NCBI GenBank assembly: GCA_022495995.1
Contig: JAFEMH010002554.1
Location: forward strand, 248,001-312,000
Length of the DNA stretch: 64,000 nucleotides
Direction of reading: 5' to 3'
DNA from: Adenophora triphylla var. japonica
Lineage: Eukaryota > Streptophyta > Magnoliopsida > Asterales > Campanulaceae
Of this stretch, positions 45,366 to 55,100 are shown piece after piece. The first letter of the stretch is position 1; every line of letters starts with the position of its first letter. The translations under genes and the position numbers were made by a program. The notes under the pieces were generated by a model. That model had not been told where the DNA came from, did no database searches, and was given only the letters and a program-made list of their open reading frames with translations.

Positions 45366-46199
45366 AAAAAATTAATTTAATATAAATTAATTTTGTTTTT
45401 TTTATTACACCAAAATTCATAATTTTTTTTACTCTTTAAATAGAGACTTATTTCATTTGATTTCGACAAAGAAAAAAAATCCTCTTTTTTAAATATAAGT
45501 TTGTTAATTATCCTTTACTAATTTTTCAATTTTTTTTTAGTGAAAAATAATTAAGTGTGAAGTAATTTTTTTAATTTTTTATTTATAAATGATAATAAAA
45601 AATATATATATATTTTTAATTTATTATTTAAAATTTTTTTTTACACCAAAATACATAATTTTTTTCTCTTTAAATAGAAACTTCTTTTATGTGATTAGGG
45701 TAATAATATGAGGAAAAGATGGGCCAAATATGTAAGCTACCCTGTGTTATTTTCATTTTTTTTTTGTAATAGTTGATTTCCATAATATTGTTATGATTGA
45801 TCTTACATTTGTGTTTATGTGAAGATTAGGGGACATTTGTAGTTACTTGGTTAGGGTTGAAAATCTATGAAGGGCAAAAAGATTACGAAAAATGAGTAGC
45901 TTATTTAAGAAGCGTTGTACATCATGTTAAACATACACATGTGCACACACACTAAAATACATTAGAACAAAATATCAAGTAACTAAATGAGTTATAATCT
46001 CATTTTTTATGAAATAAAATAAATTACTTTTATTAACAATTACCCAATTAAAGTGGATAGTAAATGATTCACTTTGTTTCTTAATTTTTTATTGGTTAAA
46101 ATTATGAGAGCCGTAAATTACACGGGCCTAAAAGAGGCGCGTGAATGCATTAGTTTTTTTTTTTTGTTAATTTTAGTTTTTTATTTTTCATGGTCTTTT

Positions 46200-46710
46200 T
46201 AGTAAAAAACTAAATAAGTGTGAAGTATTTATTTTTAATTATAAATAATAATAATAATAATAATATTTTTACTAATCATAAAAATAAAGAATATCAAATA
46301 AAATAAAAGTGGTGGGGTATAGGATGATGAGTTGGAATGGTGTTGAATATATATTTTATATTTAAAATTATATATGTATATTTAATATTAATAATTATAT
46401 ATGTATATAAATATAATTACATCTACCTTGAACTTGAAGACTCATTATATTCCAAGGCCAAGGCCATTTTTGATTCATTTTCTTTCGATGTGGGAAATCT
46501 GCCTTGGCCTTGCCTCGGCTCGGCCGGCCTTGGCCTTGCCTTGGCTCGGCCCTTGGCCTTCCCTTGGCCGGCCTTGGCCTTGGCCTTTATCCCACATGAA
46601 AAAAAAACAAAGTAAGATGAGTTGCCTTGGTTATATAATGAGGATGAAGCTTAGCCAAGCATGCATGATTCGTTCGTGGCATTACCAATGGTCGGCTTGG
46701 CCTTGGCTCT
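46200..46710. repeat. Triplicated block, copy 3
   Basis: Third copy, with the longest GGCCTTGG array (46498-46585) between ATGTGGGAAATCTGCC and TTTATCCCACATG. It is cut off at 46710 by the hAT-like sequence. Confidence 0.85.
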
Positions 46711-46726
46711 GACTTTTTTATTTTCT

Positions 46727-46990
46727 CAAAAAATAGGTCAAATCGAATACTCGAATTGAATTATTAGAATATCAATTTCGAATCGTATACGAATCAATTT
46801 CTATATTCGACTACGAATCAAATACGAATACAAATCAAATTTTATATTCGAAAACAAATCGAATACTAATCGAATATGATGATTTCGATTCGGTTACGAA
46901 TCGAATAGGAATACAAATCAAATTTTATATTCGAATACAAATTGAATACTAATCGAATATGATGATATTCGATTTGGTTACGCCCCTAAT
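46727..46990. mobile_element. hAT-like terminal fragment
   Basis: Multiple AATCGAATA/TATTCGATT motifs and two copies of a ~100-bp unit ending GGTTACG lead to GGTTACGCCCCTAATT, which on the minus strand reads TAGGGGCGTAACC, a common hAT terminus in plants. The partner end was not found. Confidence 0.4.
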
Positions 46991-47880
46991 TGTGATGAAT
47001 GTGGATTTTGATATATTTAATAAGTGAGATGGGGTAATATGATTATTGTGTTTATTTTAGTTCGATATATCAAACAATTTATTTAATTTAAAAAAAATAA
47101 TATTTGAAGCATAGTAAATAAAGTATTAATAAATTTGTCGATTTTTCTATTCGTCTCAAAATATTGTTTATTTATAAAGACGAATATCAGTAAAAATGAC
47201 CATCATTTTTAAAATTTTGATTGAGCAGTATGTAAATATTATAAGAAATAAAGATAGTATAAATTGGTATTTTAAAAGAGTGAGATGAAGAAGTGGGTTG
47301 AGTTTGATGAGGAAGTGGGGGGTTTGGGGATTTTTTTTTCATTTAACGAAATTGTTAGTATTTTTATTTTTCTTCTAAAAATTAAATAAGTTAAATTGAA
47401 AATAAATATCATAATTATGTTCATAATGAGTTAATGTAAATAATTATGACATGATTTTTTTGATGTACGAGCATGAGTTAATTGAAAGTTTCCATTTGAA
47501 AAAGAATGATATTAATTTTTATTAGATAAATGTACTATTCTTTTGGTATGACCAAAGCTTTTGTTTTTATTTAAAAAATTCTCTTTATCAAAAAGAAATA
47601 AAATATCACCTTTCTTTTAACTAGATTTCCAATCTTCACCTTTTTTTTTAACTGATTTGAATAACTTATTTCGTATTTCATAAACATGTTCGTGTGTTTT
47701 ATTTAATTTTTTTAAATGACAAAATACTACAGAATTGTATATAGAAAAATGCATATTCCTTATAATTTTTTGTTTTATTTCTATTTTATTGTTTTCTAAT
47801 TTTTATGTACTGATAATGGAGTCTTTAAGAAAGTATTCCATAATGTATAAACGAATTGAGTTCTTGATTTATTTTAGTTC
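46991..47880. other. AT-rich stretch, no gene recognised
   Basis: No frame with family-like features on either strand. Likely decayed repeat DNA inside Helitron D. Confidence 0.4.
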
Positions 47881-48247
47881 AATTTTTTTTTCTTTTGAAT
47901 ATATAGTAATGCCCCGTGCATCGCACGAGAGTCAATCTAGTCTATGTATAATACCATGGATGCACAAATTTTCTCAATTTTTTTTTTGAACAATGGGTTG
48001 TATATTTTAAACTTGGTCAAGGTACTATTCATTTATGTCTCAAGTCATAAAATAAAAAAGAGGGTTGCCGTAAATATATGACAACGAGCGTATAATTGTC
48101 ACAATCTATAGTATAAATGGAAGCAGTCTCCACTGTTCAATGAACAGTAGCAAGGGGGTATTTGACCATTTTGCCCCCACTATTTTGTCACTTTCCCATT
48201 TTGCCCTCCCTTTAATTTTTTTTTTTTTTAAAACACACACATACCCA

Positions 48248-48281
<34 letters not shown>
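48248..48281. repeat. (CT)n microsatellite
   Basis: Seventeen uninterrupted CT units in the leader of the captured gene in Helitron A. Confidence 0.95.
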
Positions 48282-48285
<4 letters not shown>

Positions 48286-48660
48286 ATTTAGTTTGAATTT
48301 CAAAATGGAGGAAGAAGACTTTGACGACGACGACGACATTGAAGAATCGAAATGGTGACCGCGACTGCGATGCCGGAGAAGAAAGAACTTCGAATGAGCA
48401 CCGCCGCACAAGCAATCATGGGTAAGTATAAATTCATAAACCTTCGTTCGAAACCCTAACCCTAGCTTTTTCCCCAATTTCGTAGTTCGGAGCCCTCTCT
48501 CATCGCCGCCGCCGGAGAAGAAAGGTGGAAGAAATGAAAGGGGGATATGGAATTTTACGTCAATGGAGGAAATTGGGGCGACATTGGAGAAGATCTTTCG
48601 CTACGGACAGCAACGTCGATTGCCTTCCTTCCGGCAAAGTCCAAATTTTTGATCGACACC

Positions 48661-49115
48661 TGATGAAGATCAAGATACGAATTAGTTTAGTTTAATGTAA
48701 TTTTCGGAATTTTATTTAATTAGGTGATAATATCATGTTTAGAATTAGATTTAGTCAATGTTTTAATGTTTTAGAGGTTTATTTGGTTACTATATAGATT
48801 AGGGTTAAATTTAGAAGTATTTGACTTGTTTTTCAAGTCGTAGGAGTCCTATAAAATTAGGTTTATGTGTAATTCTGAATTTCAGTTGAATGATATTGAA
48901 TTTTGAGTGTTTACTCTTTATTTCCTAAAAGTGATTAAATTCCTTTTGGATGCCGACTCTCCGTATCGATTGAGTGTTGAAGATCAATTACTAGTATTGA
49001 TTAAATTCTACTAGAATTGATATCTATCAAGTTCGACTGCGATTGAAGGATTGATTCGCGTATTGATTAATTTCTACCCGTAATCAATCATCTATCCAAG
49101 TCTTCCGCTGCATCA
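48661..49115 (+). repeat. 5' LTR of the short element
   Basis: 455 bp, TGATGAAGATCAAG at the start, CTTCCGCTGCATCA at the end. Confidence 0.93.
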
Positions 49116-49722
49116 TTTGGTATCAGAGCCAAAACCAGGGATTCTCGTTTCGGTTGAGGTATCCGTTTATCAATTTTTGTTCTCCTTATATTCTCAAAAA
49201 AAAAAAAAGTTTGATATTTCGTGGCCTTTCATTGAATCTACGACTATTGATCTTCTCATCGATTGGTCGAAACCTCCAATTTATGATAAGTGTTCTTGCG
49301 AAATCTGTCAATCTGTCAATGTTTTGCCTTTAGCCAATACAGCCACTACACAACCTCTATTTTATTTCTTTTGGCCGATCTATGATGAAAAAATTGGTAC
49401 CCATCAATTTAATGATCCATTTGATATTCCTCAATCGAAGACATTTTTTTCTAGCTATATAAAAAATTTGCTACTCCATGAATTCATTCGATTGTTTTGG
49501 GCTGATTGGATGGATGTTATCACCCAAGTAAACAAATTCAAGGTTCGCCAAAGATTTGAGATTTGTCATATTCTGATATCAAATCCGATTGAAAGGAAGA
49601 TGGTGTTACATGTTCTTTATGCACTGCTACAAATTCGAGGACGAGTACATCCAAATTCGAGGACGATTTTTTCGAAGCCGAGGAGAATGATGAAGATCAA
49701 GATACGAATTAGTTTAGTTTAA
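49084..49722 (+). CDS. Unrecognised open frame inside the short LTR element
   Basis: One frame is open across the entire internal region, about 200 codons, and ends at TAA 35 bp inside the 3' LTR. There is no ATG near the beginning; the first in-frame ATG is in the middle (WADWMDVITQV), so a non-AUG start, splicing or loss of the start would be needed. Pieces include DLLIDWSKPPIYDKCSCEIC, PLFYFFWPIYDEKIGTHQFN and LHEFIRLFWADWMDVITQVN. It is rich in aromatic residues, with a CxC..C cluster. I recognise no Gag, protease or host family. The extreme C terminus overlaps the 3' LTR, as some LTR-element proteins do. Confidence 0.4.
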   Translation, partial: SIIYPSLPLHHLVSEPKPGILVSVEVSVYQFLFSLYSQKKKKFDISWPFIESTTIDLLIDWSKPPIYDKCSCEICQSVNVLPLANTATTQPLFYFFWPIYDEKIGTHQFNDPFDIPQSKTFFSSYIKNLLLHEFIRLFWADWMDVITQVNKFKVRQRFEICHILISNPIERKMVLHVLYALLQIRGRVHPNSRTIFSKPRRMMKIKIRISLV

Positions 49723-50151
49723 TGTAATTTTCGAAATTTTATTTAATTAGGTGATAATATCATGTTTAGAATTAGATTTAGTCAATGTTTTAATGTTTTA
49801 GAGGTTTATTTGGTTACTATATAGATTAGGGTTAAATTTAGAAGTATTTGACTTGTTTTTCAAGTCGTAGGAGTCCTATAAAATTAGGTTTATGTGTAAT
49901 TCCGAATTTTAGTTGAATGATATTGAATTTTGAGTGTTTACTCTTTATTTCCTAAAAGTGATTCAATTCCTTTTGGATGCCGACTCTCCGTATCGATTAA
50001 ATTCTACGAGTGTTGAAGATCAATTACTAGTATTGATTAAATTCTACTAGAATTGATATCTATCAAGTTCGACTGCGATTGAAGGATTGATTCGCGTATT
50101 GATTAATTTTTACCCGTAATCAATCATCTATCCAAGTCTTCCGCTGCATCA
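49688..50151 (+). repeat. 3' LTR of the short element
   Basis: 464 bp, same ends as the 5' LTR, followed by ACACC and the resumption of the captured exon. Confidence 0.93.
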
Positions 50152-50324
50152 ACACCTCAAACGCAAGCAAGTTAAGTCTCCTACCTTCTATCTATCTACT
50201 GAAACAGTTTGGTAATTGTCTTTTTTTTTTTTTTTATAATCCAATTGAATTATTCTTTTAATCTGAGATTTGATACCCATTTTGTCATAGTCTGAACACG
50301 GGCTTAAGTAAAAAAAAAAAAAAA

Positions 50325-50399
50325 CCGTGTCCTCGGACACGGGCTTAATTAAAAAATAATAATAATAATAATAATAAAATTAACGTGTCCTCGGACACG
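50325..50399 (+). repeat. Two internal Helitron-type hairpins
   Basis: CCGTGTCCTCGGACACGG (50325-50342) and CGTGTCCTCGGACACG (50384-50399), the latter followed by GGCTTATTCTAG. They have the same stem as the hairpins at 50547-50566 and 51202-51217, separated by poly-A and (AAT)n tracts. Confidence 0.85.
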
Positions 50400-50578
50400 G
50401 GCTTATTCTAGACTATGGCAAAAATCTATATGTTAATTAGATGTTAATTTATGTCTTATATTTTTGTAAATAAGGGCATAATGTTTATGTTCATACATCA
50501 CTATAATTTGTAACTATAATGTTTATGTTAATTAAAAAAAAAAAGACCCGTGTCCTCGGACACGGGCATATGTACTAC

Positions 50579-51229
50579 TCTATATTATAAATGGAACCAG
50601 TGTTTCCACTGTAGCATGAACAGTTCCAAGTTGCAATTTTCCCATTTTACCCTCACTATTTTGTTCCTTTCCCATTTTGCCCTTAAAAAAAATAAAAAAA
50701 ATAACCATCAGCTTTTTCTTCAAACGAATCCCCAATTTATCAAAACCCTAGATCTGATCTGCTCTTGCCAGCTCCATAGCAATTGTTCATTGAAGATAAT
50801 TAATCTATCGATTGAGGGATTGTCTAATTTGAAATTTGGGATCTCCACTGGATCGGAACCATGCCGGTGGCTGCTTCCGCTATTTACTTCTTAAATCTCC
50901 GGGGAGATGTCCTCATCAATCGTCTCTACCGCGATGATGTCGGGTAAGCGTTCTCTCTCTCTCTCTTTCTCTCTCTCCGTCTATCTCACACGCACTCACA
51001 CACACTATTATATGTAAGAAACTTTGTGCTTTGAGAATTTTGTATAGTGCAATAATGTTTCGGTAATGATAAGTAGACTAGCCTGCTTTACTATAATTTC
51101 GATTATGAAGTGCATTTCGTATATAAATTTGAGTTCAGTTGGGAAAATTCAGATGGGTGTTGGTCTGGTGGTTTTTTTTTTTTTTTAAATTAAAAAAAAA
51201 ACGTGTCCTCGGACACGGGCTTATTCTAG
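50579..51229 (+). mobile_element. Helitron B (651 bp) carrying AP-2 mu exon 1
   Basis: The 5' end TCTATATTATAAATGGAACC abuts the 3' end of Helitron A. The 3' end is the hairpin CGTGTCCTCGGACACG (51202-51217), then GGCTTATT and CTAG (51226-51229) followed by T. The leader shares CCCATTTTACCCTCACTATT-like sequence with Helitron A. It is a compact non-autonomous element with one captured first exon, its leader and part of an intron. Confidence 0.75.
50861..50943 (+). pseudogene. AP2M: AP-2 complex subunit mu, first exon fragment
   Basis: ATG at 50861 opens MPVAASAIYFLNLRGDVLIN then RLYRDDVG and ends at a splice donor (GTCGG then GTAAGC). This is the highly conserved N terminus of the plant AP-2 medium subunit, the cargo-binding subunit of the clathrin adaptor at the plasma membrane. 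Leader sequence and the start of intron 1 (CT-rich) are also captured. The rest of the ~430-residue protein is absent. The exon itself is uninterrupted. Confidence 0.9.
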
Positions 51230-51231
51230 TG

Positions 51232-51865
51232 ATATAATATGAATTGAAATGTTGAAATTGTTCTTCATTGACAACTTCATACATACGCATACGCTGCCGA
51301 TTCAGTAGCCGACTCCAAATGTTTCGAGGAGTTCGAATCATTTTGAGATGACCAAACTAATATTTTGGCCATTGTACTATTGATCAATTTCCAATGTCCC
51401 CATTATTCTTTTTATTTTTTGAATGTCACCACTGTACTCTTTTACATTTTCAATGTCATGACTCTATCCATTAAATTGTCAAAACCCTAACGAAAGTTAG
51501 TCACATGAGGTTACATGACTAACCTTCATTAAGTTTTTTACGAATTTGTTAATTTTTGTGTGTGTCTGCTAACAAAAATCGAAAAAAAAATACCTAGGGC
51601 TTCTTATGTAAAAATCAAAATAATAGGTATGCAATTCATAATCTTTCTTTGATTTTGATAACTTATTTATGTGTATCAATGATTTTCACTAAATGAGTTA
51701 TATATTTTCATACAGTCAAAGAAATTGGAAAAAATAAAAGAATTGAACTGAAGCGTAATATTGATATATCCAGCCAAGGTGGAGATTATAGGTATGTAAT
51801 CCAAAATCTTTATTTCTTTTGTTTAATAGATTATTGAACCATATAATACTATAACGGATCATATG
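51232..51865. other. Left part of a Mutator-like element, no gene recognised
   Basis: Between Helitron B and Copia-3. Around 51345-51480 the sequence (GACCAAACTAATATTTTGGC, CCAATGTCCCC, CACTGTACTCTTTTAC) resembles a terminal region of plant MULEs. Short frames at 51710-51795 may be upstream exons of the transposase gene resumed at 56872. Confidence 0.35.
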
Positions 51866-51870
51866 TCTTT

Positions 51871-52122
51871 TGTTGAGATTTGACGAGATATCGTCAATAT
51901 CTCCTGAGCCTGTAGTTAGGATGTAATTGTATCATTTCCTTATTTCACTCATTGTAAGTTAAGAAGATTGATTTTGTAGCATGATTATAGGAGATAAGTA
52001 TGGAAGGATTGACTCCTTCTCCAAGTAATACTCTAGCTTGTATATAATTAGGGATTGACGCTTTGTAAAAGATCAAGGGAAGTAAATACATTTTCTCTCC
52101 TTCACATACACGGTTCTTAACT
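51871..52122 (+). repeat. 5' LTR of Copia-3
   Basis: 252 bp; TGTTGAGATTTGACGAG at the start and GGTTCTTAACT at the end. TATATAAT at 52041 is a candidate TATA box for element transcription. Confidence 0.94.
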
Positions 52123-52134
52123 TGGTATCAGAGC
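52123..52134 (+). other. Primer binding site of Copia-3
   Basis: TGGTATCAGAGC, complementary to the initiator tRNA-Met 3' end, immediately follows the LTR. Confidence 0.94.
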
Positions 52135-52158
52135 TACCAAGATCTGGATTGAAGCACC

Positions 52159-55100
52159 ATGTTTACGGGTGCTGTTAGTGACGAGAAGAAGAAAGCGGTG
52201 GATGAGAGGCGTTCACCATACTTTCTGTCGACAAGTGATAGCCCAGGAATGATTCTCACCCATGTTCAATTGAAGGGGGAGAATTATGAGAAATGGGCAC
52301 GAGTGTTCAAAGGTTCTCTTCGAGCCAAATCAAAGCTTGGTTTCGTTGATGGAACCATTAAACAACCCGAGGAGGACGAGGAGATGGATCAATGGAGGAC
52401 TGTGAACTCCATGGTAGTCTCATGGATTTTCAACAATATTGAGCCCGCTTTACGATCTACGGTGACGTATACGGATGAAGCAAAGATGCTTTGGGACGAT
52501 CTGAAGGAAAGATTTTCAGTTGGGAATGGACCGAGGGTTTAACAATTGAAATCAGATTTGGCGAATTGCAAGCAGCAAAAGGGTGAAAGTGTGGCAGCCA
52601 ATTATGGGCGTGTGAAGAGGTTGTGGGATGATCTGAACGATTTTGATGCACTCCCAACCTACTCATGTGCAGGCTGCAAATGTCATGTTAACACAAAACT
52701 AGTTCAAAGGCGTGAAGAAGAAAGGGTTCATCAGTTTGTTATGGGCCTTGAAACACCGAAGTTTGAGAACGTGAAATCTTCCATTTGGAACACCGAACCA
52801 CTGCCAAATGTTAATAAGGCACACTCTATGATTGTATGAGAAGAAAGGGTACGGGGTACTGTGCGTGATGAATACCTTGCACCTGTTAGTTTTGTTGCTC
52901 AGACAGTTGTTGGCACAACTGGTCAGACAACTATGGGCACATATGGTTCAAAGGGGAAAAAGACAGAAGCGAACAATTCTGTTTGCTCTCATTGTAAGAA
53001 GAAGGGTCACAGAGTGGAGACATGTTACAGGCTGGTGGGTTATCCAGAATGGTGGGGCGAGCAGTCTCCGAAGAACATGAAAGGAAAGAGTGGAGGACAA
53101 TCGTCCACGGAACAAAGAAAGTTTGCTGCGAAGGCTAACACCGTGCAGTCTGATGATGGAATGACAGACGCAGATCGGGCTCATATGATGGGCCTTACAA
53201 CGGAACAATGGAGTCACTTCAAAAATCTCATTCAGACACATGTGCAGCCATCTGACCGCACAATTGGCAGCATAACTGGCTGCACAACTGACCATATGAG
53301 TGGTAAGATAAATAATGCACCTTGGCTTGTTGATAGTAGAGCTAATCGACACATAACAGGGGATATTTCTCTGCTCAAGCGTACTCAGAATATTGTGGCA
53401 AACCGTATAGGTTTACCTAACGAAAAATACATTGTGGCCACGAAAGAAGGGGATGCTGAGATTGGGAGAGAATTGGTTTTAAAAAATGTGTTATATGCTC
53501 CGTCTTTTAATTGCAATTTATTATCTGTTTCTCAGCTGCTTAGTGATTCAAATACTCTAGTGCAATTTTCTGACAAACTTTGTGTAATACAGGACCGAGC
53601 ATCGAAGATGTTGATTGGTTCGGGTGAACAAGATGAGGGGCTGTACTATCTGAGAAGAACAACAGGAACACGGGTTTGCAACATCAAGGATTCTGGGAAT
53701 TATCATCTTTGGCATCAAAGGCTTGGACATCCCTCAAGTAAAGTCGTCAGTTTATTACCTTTTATTAGTCGTCATAGTATCAATAAAGATGTGTGTGGAA
53801 TTTGCTGTCAAGCAACACAGAGTAGAGATAAGTTTCTGTCTAGTGATAATAACTTTGTTGAGATTTTTGATTTAATTCATTGCGATATTTGGGGTGATTA
53901 TCGAAAGCCTGCTATGTGTGGTGCCACATACTTTTTGACCATTGTAGATGACTGCTCTAGGGCCATTTGGGTCTATCTACTTCACCACAAAAGTGATGTT
54001 TCTCGGATTTTGAAAATTTTCTTTGCAATGATTGAACGACAGTTCAATAAGCAAGTTAAGAAGATTAGGAGTGATAATGGCCAGGAGTTTATGTGTTTGA
54101 CAAAATATTTTTTTGAACTTGGTATTGAACATCACACTACTTGTGTTCGAACGTCACAACAAAATGGGAGGGTTGAGCGTAAACACCGTCATCTCTTGAA
54201 TGTGTCACATGCCTTGATGTTTCAAGCCAAGTTACCCATAAAGTTTTGGGGGGAGTGTGTGTTAGCTGCCGGTTACTTAATAAATCGTATACCCTCTAAA
54301 TTGTTACATGGGAAAACTCCTTATGAAATTATCTTTGGAAAACCACCTCCTTATGAAAACATTAAGGTTTTTGGGTCTTTATGTTATGTGCATTATTCCA
54401 GAAAAGACAATGATAAGTTTGCTAGTCGCAGCAGGAGATGTGTTTTCTTGGGGTATCCGTATGGAAGGAAAGGATGGTTGGTCTATGACCTTGATGAGAA
54501 CAAGATGCTTGTGTCAAGGGATGTTGTTTTTGTTGAAAAGGAGTTTCCTTTTGCCAATATGAGGACTAGTACAAATCCGGTTTATACAGACTCAGATATG
54601 TTTCTTTGTCCTACGGCTGATATGGATATTGGGGATGAAATTGATATTAGTATAGGTACTCATGTACCTGCACAGTTGACAGACCAGTTGACAGCCCAGT
54701 TGTCTGCACAAGTGGTTGAACAACCGACTGATCAAGTGGCAGACAGTGTTGAGACGGACGAGATGTCGAGACAACTAGCTGCACAAGAAACTGAACAACC
54801 AGCTGCTCAGGTTATTGTAGATGATGTTCCGCCTGAAACTGTTGAAACTTTGGGTCAAGAACAGCGTGCTAAGGTTTCCTCAACGAGATATCCATCAACA
54901 GATTATGTGCTAACTGCTCAAGTCATCCCCCCATCACCTTCATCCTCCCAACACAACTCTTCAGGTACTCGGTATCCTTTAGCACACTTTGTCAATTGCA
55001 CTAAATTCTCTGTAGCACATCGTTGTTTTTTGGCAGCTATTGATTCGGGTGTTGAGCCTAAGCACTATGGAGAGGCTGTCCAATCTCCTCAATGGTGTGA

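Larger units (their letters stand above)
42051..47940 (+). mobile_element. Helitron D (5.9 kb, plus strand), inferred from its ends
   Basis: The 5' end TCTATATATAATAACAAGG follows an A (42050). The 3' end shows a hairpin CGTGCATCGCACG (47915-47927), then AGAGTCAAT and CTAG (47937-47940) followed by T. No Rep/helicase was found. The interior holds a Stowaway MITE, a triplicated block with GGCCTTGG arrays, (AAT)n tracts and a hAT-like end. Pairing these two ends is the simplest reading but not proven; they could belong to different elements. Confidence 0.55.
48661..50151 (+). mobile_element. Short non-autonomous LTR retrotransposon (1.49 kb)
   Basis: LTRs 48661-49115 and 49688-50151 (TG...CA), target duplication ACACC at 48656-48660 and 50152-50156, and a tRNA-Met primer site TGGTATCAGAGCC at 49118, two bases after the 5' LTR. 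GAAGCCGAGGAGAA before the 3' LTR serves as polypurine tract. The LTRs differ by a handful of substitutions and a 9-bp indel (AAATTCTAC in the 3' LTR), so the insertion is young. The 572-bp interior has no gag or pol, placing it between TRIM and LARD classes. Confidence 0.93.
48534..50170 (+). pseudogene. NDUFAF5-like (At1g22800-type) exon 1 fragment, split by an LTR element
   Basis: The exon starts at ATG 48534 and runs to 48660, is interrupted by the LTR element and its duplicated ACACC, and resumes at 50157-50170 before a splice donor (AAGCAA then GTTAAG). The two parts share one frame. The peptide begins MKGGYGILRQWRKLGRHWRR, as a basic mitochondrial presequence would, then SFATDSNVDCLPS, and ends GKVQIFDRHLKRKQ, very close to the VKIFDRDLKRKQR motif that opens the mature part of plant NDUFAF5-type mitochondrial methyltransferase-fold proteins, which take part in complex I assembly. 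Only exon 1 and its leader are present, so this is a transduplicated fragment. Confidence 0.72.
48105..50578 (+). mobile_element. Helitron A with captured NDUFAF5-like exon
   Basis: The 5' end TCTATAGTATAAATGGAAGC follows an A (48104). The proposed 3' end is the perfect hairpin CCCGTGTCCTCGGACACGGG (50547-50566), then CATATGTACTAC, where CTAC appears to be a mutated CTAG. The first bases match Helitron B (TCTATATTATAAATGG), including the CCATTTTGCCC leader, and ~40 bp near 50418-50455 match the 3' region of Helitron C. Two extra hairpins (50325-50342, 50384-50399) suggest earlier 3' ends. A short LTR element interrupts the captured exon. Confidence 0.68.

Noticed and set aside
48140..48358. 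ORF ending MEEEDFDDDDDIEESKW in the leader of Helitron A
   Set aside because: It starts in low-complexity CT sequence and overlaps another short frame; the better-supported captured exon starts at 48534.
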